This document shows positions 11,942-22,540 of a stretch of DNA of 64,000 nucleotides, piece by piece (the stretch's first letter is position 1; the number at the start of each line of letters is the position of its first letter). The translations under genes were made by a program, and so were the position numbers. Source of the stretch: Bicyclus anynana (taxonomy: Eukaryota > Arthropoda > Insecta > Lepidoptera > Nymphalidae); the NCBI RefSeq assembly GCF_947172395.1, contig NC_069104.1:6413355-6477354 (forward strand), written 5' to 3'. A model generated the notes under the pieces. That model did no database searches, was not told the DNA's origin, and worked only from the letters and a program-made list of their open reading frames with translations.

Positions 11942-13225
11942 TTGCTTGAAAATGTAAATACAGATCAAATAATGGGTCATTTGAAAGTGTTTCTTTTTTA
12001 ATAGCGAAGAAATAAAGCATTTTATAATAATAGTTGTGTTCTCAAGAATAACTTTATTTTAAATAATAATCTTATTATTATTTGAAGCTGTTTATGATGC
12101 CAATGACAAATAATATTTTAGATTAAAACTTAATTGTCTTGGAAACATGCATATGCATATTGCATACAAATTAAAACAATCGTAAACTAGTGGCAGGCGA
12201 AAGTACAGCGATTTGTACGATTAATTCACACAGATGTCCAAAGGCAATAAGTCCCAATGAACAATACGTAGAAGCCAAAAAAGACACCGGATTGCGGCAA
12301 CTCGAGCTGTGACAAATTGTGCTTGACGATAAAAACATCGTTTAATTAAAGCTTTGCCATCACTAAAATAAATGTCACCGGGCAAGTTTTTTCGTGTTAC
12401 CAATTTAATGACATTGCCCGTCGGTGACGTAAATCGATTTTCTTTTGACTTAACTGTTGATTTTACGTACTTTTACATAAGTTTATTGTAAAATGGGAAA
12501 CCGAGTTACGCATGTACCTAATGGTAGTTTAACACGAGCACAATAACATGCATATACAAAACAGTAACAAGCATCATATATACATACATGATACAAAAAT
12601 TAAATATTAAAAAAATATCAATATTTAGCATATACATATAAGCATGTGTAGAAGCATTAGTTTTCTTGTTAATTTCAACATCAATTCGATCGAAAAAATT
12701 GTACATTAATAATAATTAAATAATTTATAAGAAAATAAAAAAAAGAATGTTATGTACCTATACTAGATTCGTAGACATTTTAATTAAATTGCAGATTTAG
12801 ATAAACATCAAATTAAAGAAAATGTATACAATACAATCGTATGTAGTTGAAAAGAATAACTACAGAATGGTGATAATATCAAGAGTTAGAATCAGTTAAC
12901 GTGAAGTATTAGATAGAATACAGTACGCACGAAATACAAAGAACGCTTGAAAACAAGAAATAGATCCTATTGGGAAATTAGAGCATACACAAATACGCTC
13001 ACAGCACATCGCACTTTTGCTGGTACAGATAAAGCTATTGGAATATGTACTTATATAATATCATACAATTATGGTCACTAAGCAAAAACACTTACAATCA
13101 CCTAATGTTAAGTGATAATACAGTCCAAGATAGAAGCGTACTTACTGAGAAGTACAAATTTCTAACCATACCTCTGACGGTTATATACGACATCGGTACC
13201 GGAAATCGCTTGACGGTGAGTCTTT
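11942..13225. other. No recognisable gene; one hairpin
   Basis: AT-rich DNA. At 12376-12428 GTCACCGGGCAA and TTGCCCGTCGGTGAC form an interrupted inverted repeat with a loop of about 26 nt. Confidence 0.4.
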
Positions 13226-13290
13226 CCCGGTAGGGTGGTAACTAGCCACGACCGATGCCTACCAGCAGGCAAAATATGTCACAATTTAAC
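13226..13290 (-). mobile_element. SINE-B body fragment
   Basis: It contains GGTAGGGTGGTAACTAGCC, the reverse of the SINE-B core seen at 27303-27610, followed by a worn remainder. Confidence 0.65.
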
Positions 13291-13729
13291 ACTTCCTACA
13301 ATTAGTGTGCATCCAACCTTAGATTCTGATGACGGATGTCTCGAGCAGAATACTTTTAATTAACAAAAAACACACGACGAGCATAGTTCACGGGTCATTA
13401 CGGGCGCAGCCGGCGTGTCAATGACCTCATTACTGGTATGATGAATGTAGTCAGCCGTTAAACTTGCTCATTAACGTATCCCATTAACCTGAGTGCTGCT
13501 ATTTTAGGAATTATCTAAGCCTGGAATTTAATAGCATCAGCCTCTTTAACACCTCCATCAAACCGTGATTGGTGTTTTACCTTCATTGGGACAACGAGCT
13601 TTATTAAAATTAAACTACTCAATTATATGATCTCCTGGTACTTATGATTCATTACCTTGGATAACTTTCCATCCTGGGATTTAAGTAAGTTCTTCAATAC
13701 CGGTTTTATCGCCATAGAATTTTTTAATA

Positions 13730-13772
13730 GCGTTTCTTACTTACTCGTATTATACGAGTAAGTAAGAAACGC
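13730..13772. repeat. Perfect 20-bp hairpin with 3-nt loop
   Basis: The arms 13730-13749 and 13753-13772 are exact reverse complements around TTA. The arms contain TTACTTACTCG. No flanking duplication is seen. Confidence 0.9.
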
Positions 13773-14781
13773 AAGAAGTACATATATCTGGAAGGTGCCT
13801 TTTCATATCTTAGGTGATGGTAGGAAAAGGAAAAAATAGTTAGAAGAGTATTCCCAAATATTTATAGTGTATAAACAGGAATGAGAAATCAATTTAATTA
13901 GGATATAGAATCGAATACGATATATATAAAACCTAATGATTCTTGTTTCAAAGTTTATTAGGTACTCATAATAACTACCCTTTGACCTTATGGTATCAAC
14001 ATAATTATTCCACTTCTTTCAACGAATCTATGTAAAATTAAAAATGAAATTTATAAAATTTTTAATTAGACTTGTGCGTTTAATTAAACTTTGAACAATG
14101 CATAGTTCTGATCTAAATAAAGAGATAGTTAGATTATCCTTCACTGACACGTACAAAATATACAAATTTAACGACCAATATAATAGTCGGAAATGAACAA
14201 TCGTAAATCGCTACAGGGTCTTAATCGATGTAATAAATCGTTACGTCTGTTCAAATATTAGAGCAATTAATTAAAAGGAAACGGTAAGCTTCCTTAAGAG
14301 TAATTAATTTTGCCAGAATTAAACGCAAGACTTTCGTGGATTACGGAAACCATGTTAGAAGTGCTTCACCCTTACAGTGGAGGTAGGGTTTAGGGTTGTT
14401 TCAATGCGATTAGAATAATACCTCCCGATATTACTCTCATAAGATATTAATAGAAAATGTTAAGCCCTGTTAAGGTCAACACAATATGCCTGCGGGGTTG
14501 ATCTTTAAATAGCCCTTGAGCGGTCTGAGTTGATCGTCAAAGTTAGAATTGCATTGGAGGCTTACAACATCTATTTTTATATCTAAGTAATTGATGTGGT
14601 ATTTTAGACCATTCAACTACACAACCGGCATTTAAGAGAGCTCTTCACACAATGAAAACGATTACAACAATGAATCATCGATTCTATAGAAACTGTTTTT
14701 ATAAAGGCGTTAGATCGTTGATCTTATACTATGACAAAGAGGTAACGTCTAGCGAGGCAGGTCCCTATATAATTCGTCTGT
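13773..14781. other. No recognisable feature
   Basis: AT-rich DNA with chance frames only. Confidence 0.4.
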
Positions 14782-14957
14782 AGTCAACATAGTTCGAAGA
14801 GCCCACGTTGGGGTCCCAAAGTGCTGGAATGGCGAACCCGCACTAGAAGGCACAGTGTTGGTCGACCCCCCACCAGATGAACTGAAGACAAAAGGCGTCC
14901 TGTTCTGCAGTAGACGTCCATCGGCTGATATGATGATGATGATGATGAGTCAACATA
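14782..14957 (+). mobile_element. RTE-like LINE stub with internal deletions and target duplications
   Basis: The insert ends in (ATG)n and is flanked by AGTCAACATA at 14782-14791 and 14948-14957. The last five bases of the left duplication also fit the element's own sequence, so the 5' joint shows microhomology. Compared with the copy at 4261 it lacks several internal segments, including part of the KRSVGRP-to-WKSLQKAY coding stretch, so its frame is broken. Confidence 0.8.
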
Positions 14958-15218
14958 CAAAAACATTACATTGAAGGTGAGCAAACTATATAAAACAACA
15001 AACGAAACAGCAATCACCGCAGATTACATTGAACTAAGTAAAACAAGAAATACTGAGCTATAAATTACTGTATCTGTACCTTCTACACGCCGCATTAATA
15101 ACAAAGTACAGACTTGGGTGTAACATTTACTTTGTCATGACATTAGATTTTATAGAACACAGCAGATAGGATTAAGCAAAATTTTCTTTCTTTATTTCTA
15201 TTAAAATTTCAATTACAG

Positions 15219-15350
15219 ATGTTCGGATCATTGCTGCCAACAAGAGAACTGAAGCGACAAACGGAAATACCATGAAATGATGCTTACGTGGAACTGAGTG
15301 TAATAAACATCACGTCCCTTTGTAATTTTTTGTTATTGACACTACAAAAT
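15219..15350 (+). CDS. Candidate terminal exon (splice acceptor, stop, poly(A) signals)
   Basis: A pyrimidine-rich run ending TTTCAATTACAG at 15218 makes a good splice acceptor. The sequence after it can be read in two frames. One begins with ATG and stops at 15273-15275 after 18 codons; the other stops at 15278-15280 after reading VRIIAANKRTEATN and a few more residues. AATAAA follows at 15302-15307 and a second AATAAA near 15345. I do not recognise either peptide. The acceptor, stop and poly(A) spacing fit a last exon, but each signal is common in AT-rich DNA, so this is only a suggestion. Confidence 0.25.
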
Positions 15351-16960
15351 AAAGTTATTCTATTCCTGAGTCATTTTCTCTTGATCTTCCCATGATTTTC
15401 TCATAATAACTCAGGTAAAAAGTCACACTTGCTCATTCACCGCAAGGTGATAATAATTCATAACAATACGAGACTTTTTTTAAGGTATAGGAACAAAGGA
15501 CGACGTACCTGATGCTGTAACTATAAAATGAACTTGTTACGAAAAGGTACAACAATAAATAGATATGTAGTAAATAGAGGTGTAGTAAGTAGTAAAGGCC
15601 CAAACCTAATCCACTTTCATTGCAACCAACCGGAACGCCGGTGGGGTAAATTGCGGACGAAGTTTCCTAAAAGCTGACCTAAAGATTAAGCCGTTTAAAA
15701 ATAACGCAACCCTAAATAAATTAAGTTTTATCCAAATTCGAGACTGTCTAATGAAATTACTTTGCACTTACAAATAAAGCCTATGATTACAAGGGCTACT
15801 ATCATAAAATCAAACATATACTCGTAGGTATATTAAAGTGTTCAATTAAAAAGACGATAAGGTTCAAAAATATTATAATAAAAATAGCCATCTTTGGCGA
15901 ATACATAAAAAGTTAATACTTGAAATAAACAAAACAGCAAACATACCAAAAAAGAAACAATACGTGGGTAAAATAACCAAAACAAAACAAGGAAAAAGGA
16001 AGAGAGAAAGTGTTCAAAGAAAATCATCTCTATAACAGTGCAGACCATTACAATGTCTCATAACTTGATGCTAGAAAGGTAAAAGGGTAACTAAACCAAA
16101 TAGCACTTGAGGAACGTAGAAATACCTCGGGTCGTCACAAATATTCGCGTGAATGTGATAAATTAAAGTATCACAATCACTTTCACGGCACGTTTGTTAC
16201 AAAACTTGGCATCTGCAACTTGAGTCATGACTGTAAGGTGTAATACATTGTAAGTGAGTCTTGCAAAATTCGACAAACATTGGGCTTTGGGCCAAATTTT
16301 CCCGCTATTTCTGTACAAAAGATTTCACTTGACAGTTTGCTAAATGTGCATTATCCATTAAAGCTTAGATCGAACAAAGCGACTACACACGAAATGGATC
16401 GTCTCCGTAAATGTCGGTGTGCATAAATTTGAATAATCACAGTCCTACAATCCTAAAGTGTATGAACGAGTAACCTAGACGCTTTGTTTTATCTTGAACA
16501 GGTTTTAGAGCAGAATATACTTGGCATTAGGGCTGCTAGACCTGCATTTATTTGGTATATTAGGTATATGATATCAACTGAATCTGACATTACTTAAGTA
16601 ATTGCTAGTAAATTCACTGATACTATTACAATCAGATTCACTGTAAGTCTAAACAAGAGACTTCAGAATTGTTTGAAATCACAATAGACAATCTGTATCA
16701 TATAACTATATAAAAGACAACCGTTACTGTCTGATCGGATTATTCGGTAACTTAACACGCAGATAGGTATTATGACATAGGCACGGCTTACCAGGAATTT
16801 ACCAAAATTGATCCCCTAAGGGGTTTCTAGCAGAATTGTGAATAAATCGGAATTGTCATATGAATTTGCAATAAGATTCATTTAACACAAAATTATAACT
16901 GAGATTACAGAAAAACAAAAACCAGATTATAATGGTTTTCCAGTCATACACTATTTAATT
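15351..16960. other. No recognisable gene
   Basis: AT-rich DNA with chance frames. No repeat family recognised. Confidence 0.4.
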
Positions 16961-16980
16961 AATTAACTTAATATACTTAC

Positions 16981-17145
16981 TGCGTATAGCATTACATCAG
17001 ATAAAGTCAAACATCCGATCGTAGTTAATAAATTAGAAATCAACGTATCAGATAAGCCAACCATAAAACTGTTCCGAAGCGTCGCATTCGCGTCGGTTGG
17101 CAAAGGAGAGGAGGAAACAGTAAATAATCCCGCCAACATACACAT
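16981..17145 (-). CDS. Candidate first coding exon beside CpG-dense block
   Basis: On the reverse strand an ATG at 17145 opens a 55-codon frame that reaches GCA|GTAAGT at 16981/16980, a plausible splice donor, exactly at a codon boundary. The peptide starts MCMLAGLFTVSSS, contains PLPTDANATLRN and ends in a hydrophobic stretch (SDTLISNLLTTIGCLTLSD), suggesting a membrane segment. The coding part is CpG-richer than its surroundings and lies directly downstream of the CpG-dense block at 17160-17345. I do not recognise the product. A chance frame is possible. Confidence 0.3.
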
Positions 17146-17159
17146 GAGGTAAGAATATA

Positions 17160-17345
17160 CACATATTACACCCCGTCGCGGGATTCCGCCATCTTAGATA
17201 TACCTAATATTGGAGTCCGGACGTACCGGCACGTAGGCAGTATTTCACTCGGATACGCGTCGCGAATCACACACGTTCCGGCGCGACTGATTAACAGTGT
17301 GAGCGCCGCCTAATAGCGCTCCTAATTTCGCGACAGTGGTTCCGA
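17160..17345 (-). promoter_or_regulatory. CpG-dense block, possible promoter of a reverse-strand gene
   Basis: This 186-bp block holds more than twenty CpG dinucleotides (for example GGATACGCGTCGCGAATC and GTTCCGGCGCGACTG) in otherwise AT-rich DNA. On the reverse strand it contains AAGATGGCGG (17186-17195), the core of the YY1/Pleiohomeotic motif often found near transcription starts. The candidate exon at 16981-17145 lies just downstream on that strand. No clear TATA box is seen. Confidence 0.4.
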
Positions 17346-17358
17346 GGCTCGGTTTCAT

Positions 17359-17934
17359 TTGGGAAGTAAATTAAATGGTTTTGTTAATATTCTCAACTAT
17401 ACACGATATTTTCATACAACCAGAGATGTGAGTGAGGACTTTGTTCATCCTCTACATACTCGCACTCAATTGAAGGTAGGATTTTCAGTGGATAAACGCG
17501 CTAGAAGACTCATTGGCAATGAGGCTTTAACTGACTGTAAGCTTCAAAGCTTAGAGCATCGCCGAAAGGTTGCCTGCCTATCGGTGTTCTACAAGATATA
17601 TTTCGGGGAGTGCGCTCAGGAACTGTTCGATCTTGTGCCACCTTCGCCGTTTTACCACAGGACTGCTAGGCATCGCAGAGATCTGCACCGCTACGTTGTC
17701 GAAATCCCTCGGGCGCGTACCAAGCGGTTTAGTTCCTCATTCCTTATACGCACTGCAAAGATGTGGAATGCTCTCCCAGCTTCAGTTTTCCCCACCACCT
17801 ACAACATGGGTATTTTCAAGTCAAGAGTGAATAGGCATCTTCTAGGCAAGCGCGTTCCACCATAGGCTGCATCATCGCTTACCATCAGGCATGATTGCAG
17901 CTAAGCGCTTGCTTATTCAAAAAAAAAAAAAAGG
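17359..17934 (+). pseudogene. LINE C-terminal fragment with 3' UTR and A-rich tail
   Basis: The frame 17359-17865 (168 codons) encodes the extreme carboxyl end of a CR1/Zenon-like non-LTR retrotransposon. Recognisable words are LEHRRKVACLSVFYKIYFGE, FDLVPPSPFYHRTARHRR, RTKRFSSSFLIRTAKMWNAL and FKSRVNRHLLGKR. The first roughly 20 residues are probably flanking DNA. No polymerase motifs are present, so this is a 5'-truncated copy. A 3' UTR follows with GCATGATTGCAGCTAAGCGC and a run of A at about 17920-17933. The frame is uninterrupted, suggesting a fairly recent insertion. A shorter relative lies at 34852-34946. Confidence 0.85.
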
Positions 17935-18599
17935 TAGATCCAATATTTATCTATCAATGACACATATTGGATTGATAAATGAATGATGCAAAGATATGCT
18001 TTATTACGTTAAAATTGTCTCAATTTCTGAGAACATACTACGAAACAAAGTACAAAGCTCTTCTAGCGGACAATAATGTATCAGTAAATAGGGTACTTTT
18101 ATCCAGAAAGGTTCTATCATTCTCAATATTAAAAACTAAAAACTACATTACGCAAACGAAGCCGCAAGCAAATACTAATAGAGTAATTGATGTGTTAAAG
18201 TGTTACATTAAATATACAAATGGTTATATCGTGAATTAATTTAACCAACCACATAATAATAATATTATAGGCTTAGCGCCACCATAAACATAATATAATG
18301 GTATCATTGTAAACAGATGCTCGAAAATCAAACACACATTTTGAACCCGAAAGACAATATACAAATGATACATGTAATAAAAAGCTCGTAAACACATGAA
18401 AATGTCCTTTTCAGGTGAACAAATATTTTGTCCTCTTTAAGGGTGAGCGTTCACGATTAAAAATTATTGACAATTTTGCTAGTCATACTTGACTTCTTGA
18501 TTTTTTTATTTAATGAGAAGTTAGCTGACTACGGTTTCACTTAATGATAAGTGACTGTAGTCTAATATGGAAGCTACTTGGAGGAGGGACAAGTTTATT
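17935..18599. other. No recognisable feature
   Basis: AT-rich DNA. An 86-codon frame at 17979-18239 has no recognisable product and is likely chance. Confidence 0.4.
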
Positions 18600-18766
18600 C
18601 TACCCATACCTCTTGCGGGTTTTTACGGTAGGGTGGTAACTAGCCAGATTTAATGCTTACCACCAGACCGATCTGAGCCAATTTAGAATTGAACCTGGAA
18701 ACCCAAGAGAAGATCTTGAAAAGTGCTAATATACTACCAACTTCACCAGAGGTCGTCTTCTTTTAG
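18600..18766 (-). mobile_element. tRNA-derived SINE, worn copy
   Basis: Reverse-strand reading gives GACGACCTCTGGTGAAGTTG (A-box region), GGTTCAATTC (B-box region) and then the SINE-B-like core GGCTAGTTACCACCCTACCG. The head resembles that of the element at 51188-51320. Confidence 0.65.
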
Positions 18767-19249
18767 ATTACCATATCCATTATTTTTATGTTTAATATGT
18801 GACGCTTGAAATAGAATAGCAAAATATATTGCATTTCACTCCACAAAATAAAGATGCTATAACAAACACCGAGCGGGAATCCAATCTCTGAGGAGGGATC
18901 CGGTTTATTTCCACAAAGGTGTTCTGTGGATAAACTTAGAAATGTAGGCGTTTGGAATCTTTAGCAGAATTACTTATTATCATACTATGCAAATTCCAAG
19001 GAACTTCCCTGGAGTATTATTACGGGAATCATCATTATGCTGAATGGTAAAAATTATGATAATATTTTAAACGGACGGGACGGACGGCTTGCTAAGTATT
19101 TTTTTTCTGAGCTTCATAAGCTTTTTCGTCTATTCTTGTCGACGTAAACTTTTTTATATTTTGCGGCAGGTGATTTATTATTTTTAATAACTATATAATT
19201 TTGTTTAAAAGGGTAATTTTGAAAGCAGTGCAGTAGTTTTGGTAATACA
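18767..19249. other. No recognisable feature
   Basis: AT-rich DNA, no frame or repeat recognised. Confidence 0.4.
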
Positions 19250-19520
19250 ATTTGAGGAGTAAAATGATAACTTGGTGTGATGCGGATGAAAATCATATTA
19301 CCAGAAGAACGTTGAAACTGTAAGTGGAAGGAGACAAGAAAAGAACACCAAAGAAGATATGGTTGAATTGTGTGACAGAGGATATGACATGTAAAAGAGG
19401 ATATTTGTGTAAAAGAAGTAGATGATAAGTTTACAATTAATAGAAGCGAATGGATAGAGTGGTCGAATGAAATTGACCTATATAGCCGACTGTACTTAAG
19501 TGGGAAAAGAACAAGATGAT
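19250..19520 (+). pseudogene. Decayed LINE C-terminal tail
   Basis: The forward strand reads ENHITRRTLKL, a stop, VEGDKKRTPKKIWLNCVTED and then loses the frame. This matches the R-x-G-R-P-x-x-R-W type tail of a lepidopteran LINE, also seen at 28355-28620. It ends with CTTAAGTGGG and a GATGATT remnant. The long reverse-strand frame over this interval is a shadow. Confidence 0.65.
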
Positions 19521-20301
19521 TAATCATATAATTCTGTTAAGAATAAGTTAGTGTCATCTGCCAAAGTAATTATTTTCAATGTTAAAATCTACATACTTAA
19601 GTAAACTTTCACAAATAATATAAATACGTAATACATTGATAAGAAATAACGTCCCATCTTTATAGAAAGCTCACCAATATGGACGTGGAAATAAAAGAAA
19701 GTAATCTGCCTTTAAAAATACTTCGTGATAAAATAATACGAGTAATTAACAAAAATACTGAGCTTCTACTCCGGGCACCTAAACTTCTTTATCGTGTTTA
19801 ATCAAACGGGGTCCTCTTAAGAGACCTACAAAATTAATAAGCCAATAAGGGAGCTACGAAACTTTTCGAGTAACAAAAGCCTAATAAGCAAGCAAATTGT
19901 TTAAACGGACGACCGAGAATAACAAGAAGTGTTTATTTAAGGGCCGGGGCCCTGAAATGACATTTGTAAGCGACAATCCACTCACCGCTACCGGGCCCTT
20001 ATTAAATTGATTTCAAATTGTTTGAAAATTATTGGTTTCCAAATTGTTTTGAGTCCTAAATCCGCAAATGTTTTCATCGCAATGTTTGTGTTTGGTATTT
20101 AATAGGTTACAAATGAATAGCGTTAATATTTGGATGATAAATACATGCAGAAATATGTAATTGTATACTGACTAATAATGACGAATTAATTTAATTCCAT
20201 AATAAACATGATATTAATGTTGTAAATACAAAGTTTAGGATTTTCCATGTAAAATACGCAATAGTGTAATAAATGAAATGATAGGATCTAATATTTCAGA
20301 A
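19521..20301. other. No recognisable feature
   Basis: AT-rich DNA apart from a short GC-rich palindromic patch around 19942-20000 (GGGCCGGGGCCC and CCGGGCCC). Confidence 0.4.
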
Positions 20302-20533
20302 CTAGCGGACGCCCGCGACTTCGTCCGCGTGGAATTCAGTTTTTCACAAATCCCGCGGGGACCATGGATTTTTCGGGATTTAAAGTAGCCTATGTGTTAA
20401 TCCAGAGTAAAATCTATTTTCATTCCAAATTTCAGCTAAATCGCTTCAGTAGCCGCAGCGTAAAAGACGAACAAACATACTTACATACTTACACACTTAC
20501 ACACAATCTTTCGCCTTTATAATATTAGTGTGA
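20302..20533 (-). mobile_element. Helitron-like element, second family
   Basis: On the reverse strand it starts TCACACTAATATTATAAAG and ends GTCCGCTAG. Near the end GCGGACG and CGTCCGC form a hairpin. The 5' AATATTATAAAG word is shared with the main family but the interior differs. A truncated relative lies at 4109-4235. Confidence 0.75.
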
Positions 20534-20582
20534 AGTGTGATGTGATGTTACTACTTAAGTAACGCAACGCCATTTTTTATTC

Positions 20583-20657
20583 ATCATTTCATCATCATTA
20601 TTACAAGCCGATGGACATCCGCGGCTGTTCATAGATCTCTTGCATAGACTTCTAAAA
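20583..20657 (-). mobile_element. RTE-like LINE 3' scrap
   Basis: It reads CATCATCATT and then GCCGATGGACATCCGCGGCT, the reverse of the RTE-like 3' end, and fades into the hairpin that follows. Confidence 0.65.
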
Positions 20658-20722
20658 CATTAAATTATAAGAAATTCTAAGAGTTGATCGTGACAACTCT
20701 TAGAATTTCTTATAATTTAATG
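20658..20722. repeat. Perfect 29-bp hairpin with 7-nt loop
   Basis: The arms 20658-20686 and 20694-20722 are exact reverse complements around ATCGTGA. The arms are AT-rich (words TTATAAGAAATTCTAAGAG). Complete identity implies a recent origin, since drift would break the pairing. Confidence 0.95.
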
Positions 20723-21329
20723 TTCAAAGGGTCTGAAGACTAGAAACATGATGATTTCTCATCATATCCCGTAGAAAATATTAAAAAATTGCATTTTACT
20801 TAGACAATTGAAATCCTTTTAAACACCCTTAGACTTTTTTAAAGCCACAACGACCAAACTACTTTTTAGCTTTCATAAAATGAGGTCCGAGTATGTCTGG
20901 CTCACGCATTTACAGATGTTATGCAATCGCAAGAACTTAAACTGTAAAATTACTTTCAATAAACGACGTATTTGCTACAAAACATAGGGTAAAAGTGTCA
21001 TTTTTCGTGCAGTTCCGTCACACGGGCTGCAGACAGAATAACACCGTCTGTTTGTACAAGACCGGGAGCAGCGCAGACAATAAATATTTTACTTTTGAAT
21101 TTCGCCGTACAAAACTCCGGAGCGATCCTGATGTTTGCGTTGGCCCCGCACGATAGATTTCAATTTGTTGTATTTGATTTTCGTTATGTGTTTTGTAAAC
21201 GGAAACAGGCTATCTCGCATTGAGTGCCTCGTCGACTGCAAATAATGGAAACATAAGAATATATTGTATTTGAATAATGTATAACGCTGTCCTTCTATTC
21301 GGTAGGCAGCTTATTCGCTTTATCGTCGA
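20723..21329. other. No recognisable gene
   Basis: Includes a moderately GC-rich, non-coding stretch near 21010-21150 that I cannot assign. Confidence 0.4.
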
Positions 21330-21542
21330 CGCCCGGTTACAGGACGAACACGCGTTTTCACCCGCGTAGTTCCTGTTCCCGTAAAAGTAAGGGGATAAAA
21401 TATAGCCTATAACACTTACAAATAACGTAGCTTTATAGTAGCAGGCAAAAGAATATTCTAAATTGATTCAGTAAATCCAGAGATTACCCCTCATATATCA
21501 ATACCATCACAACCTTTACTTTTTTATAATATTAGTATAGAT
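21330..21542 (-). mobile_element. Helitron-like element
   Basis: The reverse strand starts TCTATACTAATATTATAAA and carries the CGCGGGTGAAAACGCG hairpin near 21350-21370. The CTAG tip is missing. The interior is a diverged subfamily shared with 52033-52215. Confidence 0.75.
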
Positions 21543-22129
21543 AAGCAGTTCGTTTTCTAGTACCTAGAATTAGTTTACAAGCACTTTAAAAAACGTTAAA
21601 TTTGAAAAAGACGCAGATAAATTTGCAGGCGTCTTTTAGTTATTGAAAAAAAATCAAATCTACTTTTTGTGTGAATATAAAAGCGAATCTTGTTGCCTCC
21701 AAGCATTATCCGAAGACAGAGTGTAACAAAAACACATCCTGGAATCAAACCCATTACCACATAATCTGTAACGGATAGAATAACCAATAGACAATCAAGA
21801 CCAGCTACCCTACACATCTCAAATTTATCGAAGCAAATGCTTTTTTCACCTCATTTTTTTGGAAATAATAACAATCATAAATCTCAATTCCACATCACAA
21901 AAAGTGGGTTAGTTATCCTTTATGTCATGAAAAATGGATACACATTGACGTAGGTTTTCCTTAACGTTATAGGTTTTCCACGTGTCACTTCGATGTGACG
22001 TGATATATTGTTATTTAGGCAATGAAGTTAGAAGAATGGCTACCTTTACGATTTCTCACTAGTGGTCCAAATACGACATGAGCCATATATAGCCATAAAA
22101 TACTTTTATTTTTTAAATGCTAAAAGTTT

Positions 22130-22202
22130 GTTTGCCTATGCTCCTACCATAGGTAAGTATAGTAGCCAATTATGGTGTTTTTACCCTAGTGGTTTTGGAA
22201 TG
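22130..22202 (+). repeat. Dispersed repeat with hairpin and splice-donor-like word
   Basis: CCTATG, CTCCTAC and CATAGG form a 6-bp hairpin at 22135-22153, directly followed by GTAAGTATAGTAGCCAATTATG. A second copy lies at 29079-29150, where the hairpin arms read CCTGTG and CACAGG. Confidence 0.7.
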
Positions 22203-22300
22203 ATTTTTTTTATTCTCTACAGCCCTTGACTACAATCTCATCTCATGATAAGTGATCTAACTTATCTAGACACTAGGGAGGTGGGCTAACTTGTTAAGAG
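22203..22300 (-). mobile_element. SINE-B tail fragment
   Basis: It matches the reverse of the SINE-B 3' region (AGCCCTTGACTACAATCTCA, then GGTGGGCTAACTTGTTA). The head is missing. It directly abuts a forward SINE-B copy. Confidence 0.8.
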
Positions 22301-22305
22301 TAAGC

Positions 22306-22540
22306 TTTCGTGGCGCAGTGGTGTGCGCGGTGGATTTACAAGACGGAGGTCATGAGTTCGATCCCCGACATTGAGGTTTTCTGAATTGGTCCAGTTCTAG
22401 CTGGTAGGCTTCGGCCGGCTAGTTACCGACAAAGACGTACCGAAAGGGGTGTGAATTTTTATCCTACTCCTAACAAGTTTTTTGGATCATGACTTTCCAT
22501 CAGGTGAGATTGTAGTCAAAGACTAAGTTGAAAAGAATTT
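22306..22540 (+). mobile_element. SINE-B copy
   Basis: The head has TGGCGCAGTGG (A box) at 22311 and GAGTTCGATCCCC (B box) near 22355. The body and tail match the copies at 27303 and 54707. It is slightly shortened internally. This is a polymerase III-type SINE, not a tRNA gene, because no cloverleaf can be closed and the body follows directly. Confidence 0.85.

Noticed and set aside
19114..19527. 137-codon reverse-strand frame
   Set aside because: It is the antisense of a decayed LINE tail whose forward reading gives recognisable words.
22306..22375. tRNA gene
   Set aside because: A and B boxes are present but no cloverleaf closes and a SINE body follows; the same applies to 27303 and 54990.
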